This document shows, one piece after another, positions 58,590 through 64,000 of a stretch of 64,000 bases of DNA. The DNA comes from Clostridiales bacterium (GTDB lineage Bacteria > Bacillota > Clostridia > Oscillospirales > Acutalibacteraceae). The translations under genes were made by a program, and so were the position numbers. Positions within the stretch are counted from its first letter, which is position 1; each line of letters starts with the position of its first letter. The notes under the pieces were generated by a model, which was not told the origin of the DNA, did no database searches, and was given only the letters and a program-made list of their open reading frames with translations. Where the stretch lies: the NCBI GenBank assembly GCA_012839185.1, contig DUNU01000002.1:62001-126000 (forward strand), given 5' to 3'.

Positions 58590-59675
58590 TTATTTAAGAG
58601 AAATGAGTGCTTCAATGCTTTCTTCAAAAGAAAGTCCGCCGGGAGTTTTGTCAAAATTCTTGTTCCCGTTTTTCCAACGCTCAGCATAGGCAAGAGCTTC
58701 ATTCAATGAAATCTCAATTTTTACATCAGTTAAAGTATTGATGACTTTGATATATTCATCAAAATCAACCTTGCACATATCAAGAATATCTTGTACCTTG
58801 TCTGCTACGTTCAATCTCGCTTTTTTCATCAGATATTCATGAAAAGCGGTACATGCTCTGCCGTGCGGAATGTTATAACTTTCGGTCAGCACATAACCCA
58901 AAGTATGCGGAAAAAGACAACCGGTAACATTTATCGCTTTGCCAGCATCAACGGACGCAAGATATTGTTTTTCACGAATTGAGTCAAGCTCATCACTTTT
59001 AATAAGGTGCTTGAATATATCAAACAAGACGGGGATGGCTTTTTTTGCATATTCCCTGCTTTCGTCCGTTGCGGTGCTTGCAAGATAACTTTCCGTTGCA
59101 TGGGCAAAAGCATCCAGACCGGTTGAAATTGTAATGCTTTTAGGCATGGTTTTTGTGTATTTATAGTCGCAAAACGCAATCGCGGCATAACAATCCACAC
59201 CGGATATGCTCTTTTTATTGCCGTTATCGCTTCGGGTTAAAACCGAAACGCCGGTTACTTCCGAGCCGGTACCCGAAGTTGTGCCAAGCAATACAACGGG
59301 AAGAATATCCGTCTTCTTTTCTCTGTTAAAAATATCCAAGTCGGACATTTCGGGATTTGAGGCATAGATAGCAACGGCTTTTGCGGCATCCTGAGGAGAG
59401 CCGCCGCCGATACCGAAGATAAAATCAGCCTTAATTTCCCGTGCTTTTTCACCTGCACGATGGCAGGTGTCCGTTCTCGGATTTGCTTCAATCTCATCAA
59501 ATATCGCATATTCGATACCCTGAGATTTTAATGCTTTGTCGGCATCATCAAGCGAGCCGTTAATCTTTGCGGACTTTCCTCCGCTGACAATAAGACAAGT
59601 CTTGCCCAAATCTTTAAGCAAGCTTGCGTTTTCAATAAGGCAGTTTTCGCCGATAATAATATTTTTTGTTTCCAT
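58590..59675 (-). CDS. Iron-containing alcohol dehydrogenase
   Basis: A 361-residue group III alcohol dehydrogenase of the cytoplasm. The NAD(P)-binding loop is GIGGGSPQDAAK, the second nucleotide motif is TTSGTGSEVTG, and the metal ligands are in STGLDAFAHATE (Asp, His) and in FPHTLGYVLTESYNIPHGRA (two His). It probably reduces a short-chain aldehyde at the end of fermentation. The particular aldehyde cannot be read. It follows the WalJ-like gene by five bases. Confidence 0.9.
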   Translation of the reverse strand: METKNIIIGENCLIENASLLKDLGKTCLIVSGGKSAKINGSLDDADKALKSQGIEYAIFDEIEANPRTDTCHRAGEKAREIKADFIFGIGGGSPQDAAKAVAIYASNPEMSDLDIFNREKKTDILPVVLLGTTSGTGSEVTGVSVLTRSDNGNKKSISGVDCYAAIAFCDYKYTKTMPKSITISTGLDAFAHATESYLASTATDESREYAKKAIPVLFDIFKHLIKSDELDSIREKQYLASVDAGKAINVTGCLFPHTLGYVLTESYNIPHGRACTAFHEYLMKKARLNVADKVQDILDMCKVDFDEYIKVINTLTDVKIEISLNEALAYAERWKNGNKNFDKTPGGLSFEESIEALISLK

Positions 59676-59680
59676 AATAA

Positions 59681-60484
59681 TTAAAAAGATAAGTATTTTG
59701 ATCTTGTATTTCGCACGGATGCTACTTCAAGAATAAAGTCAACATTTTGCACAGCACCCGTATTCTTTAATGCCGACTGCGTTTCATTTAACGCAATATT
59801 CGGATTATTATTTTCCTGACTTAAGTGGCTTAGCACAAAGCGGGTTGTTCCTGATTTTAAGAGTTCAACAGCCGTTTTTGCACAATCGGGATTTGAAAGA
59901 TGCCCGACTTTTGAGCGTATTCTCCGCTGAAGTTCGGGGGGATAGGGTCCGCATTTAAGCATTTGAAGGTCATGATTTGACTCAATCATAACCAAATCCG
60001 CACCTCGTACCGCATCAAAAATTTCATCCGTTATCATTCCCGTATCACTTATCACGGCAATTTTGCGGTCTCCGTCGGTAATAGTAAAACCTAAACTTTC
60101 CGCACTGTCATGGGAGGTGTGAAAAGGGGTAATCTCCATTGTATCAAGTGAATACGTTTTTGTAATCTCCTCGCACATATCAGCCGCCTGATATGCAGGA
60201 AGTTCGGGGATATGATTTAATTGACGAAGTGCCGAAAGTGTACCGTTTGACGCAATAATTTTACAACCGTATTTTTTTGCAAATACACGCAAAGCGGAAC
60301 AATGGTCAATATGTTCGTGTGTAACAAAAATATGCTTTATCGTTGCAGGATTTATTCCGATATTTTCAAGTTCAATCGAAACCTGCTTACAGTTAATTCC
60401 CGCGTCAATAAGTATTCCCTCTCTGCTCGTTCCGATATAGGTCGCATTGCCCCCGCTTGATGAAAAAAGAGGACAAAATCTCAT
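59681..60484 (-). CDS. MBL-fold hydrolase, WalJ/YycJ-like
   Basis: A 267-residue metallo-beta-lactamase-fold protein. The dimetal motif is THEHIDHC, further ligands are in TSHD and SDTG, and the C-terminal His is in LSHLS. The N-terminal PLFSSSGGNATYI matches the YycJ/WalJ group, a 5'-exonuclease linked to mismatch repair in Bacillus. In Bacillus it sits in the walRK operon; no two-component genes are here. Its ATG overlaps the stop of the 32-residue membrane peptide (ATGA). Confidence 0.87.
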   Translation of the reverse strand: MRFCPLFSSSGGNATYIGTSREGILIDAGINCKQVSIELENIGINPATIKHIFVTHEHIDHCSALRVFAKKYGCKIIASNGTLSALRQLNHIPELPAYQAADMCEEITKTYSLDTMEITPFHTSHDSAESLGFTITDGDRKIAVISDTGMITDEIFDAVRGADLVMIESNHDLQMLKCGPYPPELQRRIRSKVGHLSNPDCAKTAVELLKSGTTRFVLSHLSQENNNPNIALNETQSALKNTGAVQNVDFILEVASVRNTRSKYLSF

Positions 60485-60579
60485 ACGAATAAAGCGGAAA
60501 TCGCTGCATAAAGAACGCTGCCTGCCATTAAAACAGCTAAAACAATTGCAATAATTCTGATGACAATTTTCTTTTTCAT
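60481..60579 (-). CDS. 32-residue Prli42/DUF4044-like membrane peptide
   Basis: A very small gene with ATG at 60579, a GAGGTT ribosome binding site, and a TGA that overlaps the ATG of the next gene. The peptide has a basic start (MKKKIVIR), one transmembrane helix with the pattern IIAIVLAVLMAGSVLYAAI, and a short hydrophobic end. This layout and the M-x-G-S-x-L spacing resemble the Prli42 stressosome-anchoring peptides and DUF4044 of Firmicutes. The likeness is by eye only. An extended -10 (TGTTATAAT) at the end of nanA may give it its own promoter. Confidence 0.7.
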   Translation of the reverse strand: MKKKIVIRIIAIVLAVLMAGSVLYAAISALFV

Positions 60580-60623
60580 AAAAAGAACCTCGATATAAAT
60601 TATGAACTACGCCTTTTACTGAA

Positions 60624-61493
60624 TTATAACAGAGGCATTACTGTTTTTATAAGTTTTTCTTCAGCTTCTTTCGAAAGCGGAAGGAAGGGGGCACGGGTAG
60701 TACCCATATTTATTCCCATATGATTAAGTATCGCCTTTTCGCCTTGCATTACACCGCATTCGCAAAGGGCGGCAATGATAATATCAACTTCTTCCTGTAA
60801 TTTTGCAGCAGCATGGACATCGTTGTTGTCAAAGAGTTCCTGAATTTTAATGAATTTCTCCGCCATAAAGTTAAAAGTTGAGCCGATAGCACCGTCAGCA
60901 CCCATTGAAAGACCGGCAAGAAAAGTTTCATCAAAACCGTTACAGAGAGTTTTGTCGGGAAAAGCGGTCTTGAAACGACGAAGTGCGAAATAATCGGTAC
61001 TTGTGTGTTTTACTCCGATAAAACGCTCATCTTTCAAAAATCCACCTATCTGTTCGACACTCATGTTTACACCGCTGTATGTGGGGATGTTGTAAATTAT
61101 CATCGGAAGATTGACTGAATCAACAATGGTAAAATAGTAATTCTTAATCTCATCAAAGGAGAATTTATAATAAAACGGTGCAACGGAAGAAACAGCATCA
61201 TAACCGAGATTTTCAGCATACTTTGCAAGCTCGACAGCCTGTTTTGTGCTGACACAGCCGATATGAGCAATAAGCTTACATCTGCCTTTTGCAACATCCG
61301 CAACTGTCTTCAATATGAGTTTTCTTTCTTCAAACGAAAGCAAAAATGCCTCGGCAGTACTTCCGTCAACATAGAAACCGTCGACACCTTTTTTAAGATT
61401 AAACTCAACTAATTTAACCAATTCCTGCGTATTGACATTATCATTCTCATCAAACGGAGTGAGTAATGCCGTGTAAACACCTTTGTACAACAT
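60624..61493 (-). CDS. nanA: N-acetylneuraminate lyase-like aldolase
   Basis: A 289-residue class I aldolase of the DapA/NanA family, cleaving N-acetylneuraminate to pyruvate and N-acetylmannosamine. The Schiff-base lysine is K162 in IGVKHTSTD and the catalytic tyrosine is Y134 in YNIPTYSGV. The substrate loop reads DGSTAEAF, the GST form typical of NanA rather than the GTT of DapA, and CNGFDETFLAGLSMGADGAI is also NanA-like. No other sialic-acid genes are in view, so a related 2-keto-3-deoxy substrate remains possible. Confidence 0.85.
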   Translation of the reverse strand: MLYKGVYTALLTPFDENDNVNTQELVKLVEFNLKKGVDGFYVDGSTAEAFLLSFEERKLILKTVADVAKGRCKLIAHIGCVSTKQAVELAKYAENLGYDAVSSVAPFYYKFSFDEIKNYYFTIVDSVNLPMIIYNIPTYSGVNMSVEQIGGFLKDERFIGVKHTSTDYFALRRFKTAFPDKTLCNGFDETFLAGLSMGADGAIGSTFNFMAEKFIKIQELFDNNDVHAAAKLQEEVDIIIAALCECGVMQGEKAILNHMGINMGTTRAPFLPLSKEAEEKLIKTVMPLL

Positions 61494-61537
61494 ATTAACC
61501 TCTTTTTTATATTTATTGCAATTTATCTGTTTTTGTC

Positions 61538-62089
61538 TTACACATTTACTAATTTTGAAACGGCTCTGTATACTTTCGCAATGGGCAAACCGACGACATT
61601 GTAGTAGTCCCCGTCAATACGTTTTACGAATATACAGGCTTTGCTCTGAACTCCGTAACCGCCGGCTTTATCAAACGGCTCTCCGGTGTCAATGTATTTA
61701 TAAATTTCTTCGTCGGTCAAGTCGAAAAATTCAACATCCGTTTTCTCGAAAAATATCTCTTTAACCTTGCCTTTTTTTACACATACACCGGTATAAACCG
61801 AATGAATATTTCCGGACAGCGTTTTAAGCATATCATAAGCCGCTTGACGATTTTCGGGTTTACCTAAAATCTTGTTGTCAATAGCAACAACCGTATCGGC
61901 TGAAACGACAATATCATCGGCACTTGCGTCAATGCTTTTAATCTCGGCAAGTTTCATTACGTATTCACCGACATTGCCGTCAAAAACAATGTTTTCATCT
62001 GTATCGGAAGGCTTTATTTCTATTGAAAAACCCGCTTTCTCCATCAATTCTTTTCTTCTCGGAGAAGCGGACGCAAGTAATATTTTCAT
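61538..62089 (-). CDS. maf: Maf family nucleotide pyrophosphatase
   Basis: A 183-residue cytoplasmic pyrophosphatase that removes non-canonical or pyrimidine nucleoside triphosphates (dTTP/UTP-type). LLASASPRRKELM at the N-terminus is the family signature; ADTVVAID and GKPENRQAAYDML follow, and the C-terminal VVGLPIAKVY is typical. Its start overlaps the nrnA stop by four bases, in the rbfA-nrnA-maf run. Confidence 0.95.
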   Translation of the reverse strand: MKILLASASPRRKELMEKAGFSIEIKPSDTDENIVFDGNVGEYVMKLAEIKSIDASADDIVVSADTVVAIDNKILGKPENRQAAYDMLKTLSGNIHSVYTGVCVKKGKVKEIFFEKTDVEFFDLTDEEIYKYIDTGEPFDKAGGYGVQSKACIFVKRIDGDYYNVVGLPIAKVYRAVSKLVNV

Positions 62090-63057
62090 TTTCCCTGTCT
62101 TACCATTTCTTCACGGATAACACGGATAAACTCGTCAGTAATATCCTTTGCTTTTCCGTGTACGGTACAGCCTGCGGCACCGGGATGACCGCCACCACCG
62201 AAATGGGCGGCAATATGAGATGCGTTTATTCCGTCATTTGTACGAATTGCGACACGATAAGTATCTTTATCACTTTCACGCATTGTTATGCCGACTTTTA
62301 CTCCCTCAATCTGACGGGGAATTGACTTAAGCGGATGAAATTCACTCTCTTTTGAACCGGATTTCTCAAACATCTCTCTTGTAACAACCAAGATTGCAAT
62401 CTCGCCGTCATCGGTAATAGACATCTCATGAAGTGCCATGGTTTCAAGTGCGTGATATGTCTTTGTGCGGGTTTCAAAAATGGTTTTGTTAATAAACTTA
62501 AGGTCAATTTTACAGTCAATCATATCCGCCGCCATACGCATTGTACGACTTGTGGTATTGGCATATCTGAAACACCCCGTATCGGTGGCAAGACCGACAT
62601 ATATTCCTTCGGCAATTTCCCTGTCGATGGGAGTTTCCATCATTCTTATAATCTGAAGCACCGTTTCGGCTGCGGCTGCGGCAATATCGCCGTCTTCAAT
62701 ACAAGTAAAATCAGCATATCCGGTATTTGTTACATGATGGTCTATGGAAAGATTTATTTTCCCTCTAAGTTCATTGTAATATTCAGGAGTACCAAGCAGT
62801 TCTAATGCAGCAACATCAACCGTCACATAAAATTCCGGCTCAAATTCCATCTCCTTAACGCCGTCAACGATAAAACGATAACAATCAGGAATCTCGTCCT
62901 GACATTGAACTCTCGCATTTTTCCCCAGAATTTGCAAAGCCTGACAAAGTGCATAACTTGAACCTAAAGTATCTCCATCGGGACTTGCATGTGCAAGAAT
63001 AAGAATATTATCGTTCTTAAGTAGCATATCGGCTGCCTGTTGCATGCTAATTCTCAT
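62086..63057 (-). CDS. nrnA: DHH/DHHA1 nanoRNase and pAp phosphatase NrnA
   Basis: A 323-residue phosphoesterase that degrades 2-5 nt RNAs and converts 3'-phosphoadenosine-5'-phosphate to AMP. DHH-domain metal motifs are HASPDGDTLGSS, the DVAAL Asp and DHHVTNTGYADF. The DHHA1 domain ends in AAHFGGGGHPGAAG. It overlaps rbfA by 11 bases, a pairing (rbfA-nrnA) common in Firmicutes. A second in-frame ATG at 63045 is possible. Confidence 0.95.
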   Translation of the reverse strand: MRISMQQAADMLLKNDNILILAHASPDGDTLGSSYALCQALQILGKNARVQCQDEIPDCYRFIVDGVKEMEFEPEFYVTVDVAALELLGTPEYYNELRGKINLSIDHHVTNTGYADFTCIEDGDIAAAAAETVLQIIRMMETPIDREIAEGIYVGLATDTGCFRYANTTSRTMRMAADMIDCKIDLKFINKTIFETRTKTYHALETMALHEMSITDDGEIAILVVTREMFEKSGSKESEFHPLKSIPRQIEGVKVGITMRESDKDTYRVAIRTNDGINASHIAAHFGGGGHPGAAGCTVHGKAKDITDEFIRVIREEMVRQGK

Positions 63058-63409
63058 CTTCTCTTTCCCTTCTCAAGTCAGATAAAATTGAGAAAAGTTC
63101 CATGTTTTTCTCAACTCTGTTATCTGCAATAAATTTAATTTCGGGAGCTTTGCGAATATGCAACCTGTCGCCAAGCTCTCGGCGGAAATATCCCGTTGCA
63201 CTCGAAAGTGCCTTGACTGCTTCTTTTGCCACGTCAAGTCCGTTTAATGAGCTTACATAAACTTTTGCATAAGATAAATCTCCCGCAAGTTCGGTGTGAA
63301 TGATAGTAAGCATTGCATCGGCTATACGCGGATCTTTCATCTCGCGAAGTAAAGCCGTAAGCTCTCGCTTAATATCTTCCGCCACACGTTCCTGTTTGTA
63401 CTTGGACAT
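63047..63409 (-). CDS. rbfA: 30S ribosome-binding factor RbfA
   Basis: A 120-residue KH-fold assembly factor that helps mature the 5' end of 16S rRNA in the 30S subunit. MSKYKQERVAEDIKRELTAL, MKDPRI and the GYFRRELGDRLHIRKAPEI region are standard. The ATG at 63409 is chosen because GGAGAAG lies just upstream. It lies 105 bp downstream of gltX with no clear terminator between. Confidence 0.95.
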   Translation of the reverse strand: MSKYKQERVAEDIKRELTALLREMKDPRIADAMLTIIHTELAGDLSYAKVYVSSLNGLDVAKEAVKALSSATGYFRRELGDRLHIRKAPEIKFIADNRVEKNMELFSILSDLRREREDEN

Positions 63410-63514
63410 TTTCTTCTCCAAACGCTAATATATTACAAAGTGCAAGAGTTTGATAAATCGTCAATCATCCGACTCATTTTTCAGAAAAACTCTTCACTTT
63501 AATTTTTTCTTAAA

Positions 63515-64000
63515 TTACACCCTGACTGAAAGTCTTGCTAAGACTTCATCTTTACCCAATAATTTGAGAATTGAATAAAGGTCGGGGGTATTTGTGCGGT
63601 TTGTAACCGCAACACGGATAACGGTCGAAACATCGCCGACATGTCCCTTAAATTTATCGGGATCGGCTTTATATTCCTTGACATTCGGGGTATATCCCAA
63701 AGGCTCGCATATTGATTTCATTGTCTCAAACCATTGGTCTTTATCGTGGTTTTCGTCATAGACTTTTGCATAAGCCTCTAAAATTGCGTTTATATCTTCC
63801 TTTGCAAAATCTTCGGGGAAGGTTATATTCTTGTCGAAAATCTCGTTATAAAAATACGAAACATAGTCCTTGACTTGACTCCAAGCGTAAATATCTTTAC
63901 GCGGTTTTTTGTTATAACGGTCAATTTTGAATATCTCAACAGCAAAATCGGAGTCTGAGCCTAAAAGGGTATAAAGTTCTTTATCATATTTTTCCGCCCA
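63515..64000 (-). CDS. gltX: Glutamyl-tRNA synthetase, C-terminal part
   Basis: The last 161 codons of a class I synthetase entering from the right edge; the frame is open from 64000 to the TAA at 63515. Recognisable parts are the EIFKIDRYNKKPRKDIYAWS segment and the anticodon-binding helix GDVSTVIRVAVTNRTNTPDL. The length and style fit the longer clostridial GltX, which charges tRNA-Glu (and often tRNA-Gln). The catalytic domain is outside the window. Confidence 0.88.
   Translation of the reverse strand, partial: WAEKYDKELYTLLGSDSDFAVEIFKIDRYNKKPRKDIYAWSQVKDYVSYFYNEIFDKNITFPEDFAKEDINAILEAYAKVYDENHDKDQWFETMKSICEPLGYTPNVKEYKADPDKFKGHVGDVSTVIRVAVTNRTNTPDLYSILKLLGKDEVLARLSVRV

Overview
The window looks like a chromosomal segment of an uncultured, anaerobic, low-to-mid GC Firmicute of class Clostridia, probably an Oscillospiraceae/Ruminococcaceae-type gut or rumen fermenter. 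This is inference from gene content: a clostridial str operon, a YloV/FakA-like gene coupled to recG, FtsEX with an M23 hydrolase, PduL-type phosphotransacylase, Feo with a Cys-rich partner, and several glycan-degrading enzymes. There are no rRNA genes, prophage genes, transposases or CRISPR arrays. Nearly every promoter I can read is a sigma-A type with a 16-17 bp spacer, and most transcription units end in a clear hairpin plus U-tract.

Layout. 0-14 kb: glycan and storage-sugar enzymes (GH4 alpha-galactosidase, GtaA-like glutaminase-family protein, glycogen phosphorylase), a membrane-embedded M28 peptidase, an SDR with a zinc-finger-like tail, and an operon of a lipoprotein solute-binding protein, a DUF1015 protein and a flavoprotein. 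13.8-14.3 kb: a tandem array in which two tRNA-Gly copies are broken at the T-loop by a 112-nt structured insert, followed by one intact tRNA-Gly. 14.3-19.6 kb: alpha/beta hydrolase-luxS and yloV-recG. 19.7-27.2 kb: a TIM-barrel isomerase with a surface cohesin-like protein, a GH16 glucanase, tRNA-Gln with a second, homologous T-loop-associated element, an Eis-like acetyltransferase, an rRNA methyltransferase, PduL and a second M28 peptidase. 27.8-30.5 kb: an ECF sigma factor and its probable membrane beta-propeller regulator. 30.6-35.1 kb: ftsE-ftsX-M23-fucU-vanY, a cell-wall/division operon. 35.3-40 kb: rpsL-rpsG-fusA-tuf. 40-49 kb: tRNA-Thr, ispE, two secreted phosphoesterases with a PrsW protease, the feoAB operon under a DtxR-like palindrome, and a GH51 arabinofuranosidase. 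49.4-64 kb: one long co-directional run read from gltX through rbfA, nrnA, maf, nanA, a 32-residue membrane peptide, walJ-like, an iron alcohol dehydrogenase, a phosphoesterase, a catalytically degenerate S11 peptidase, a DUF2079 membrane protein, ymdB, a second orphan solute-binding lipoprotein and tldD/tldE.

The genes together describe a saccharolytic fermenter that takes oligosaccharides and peptides apart, stores glucose as glycogen, ferments through acyl-phosphates and alcohols, and imports ferrous iron. The most unusual content is non-coding or very small: the two homologous structured elements placed exactly at the T-loop of two different tRNA genes, and four very small genes (32-50 codons), three of them free-standing with their own promoter, ribosome binding site and terminator.
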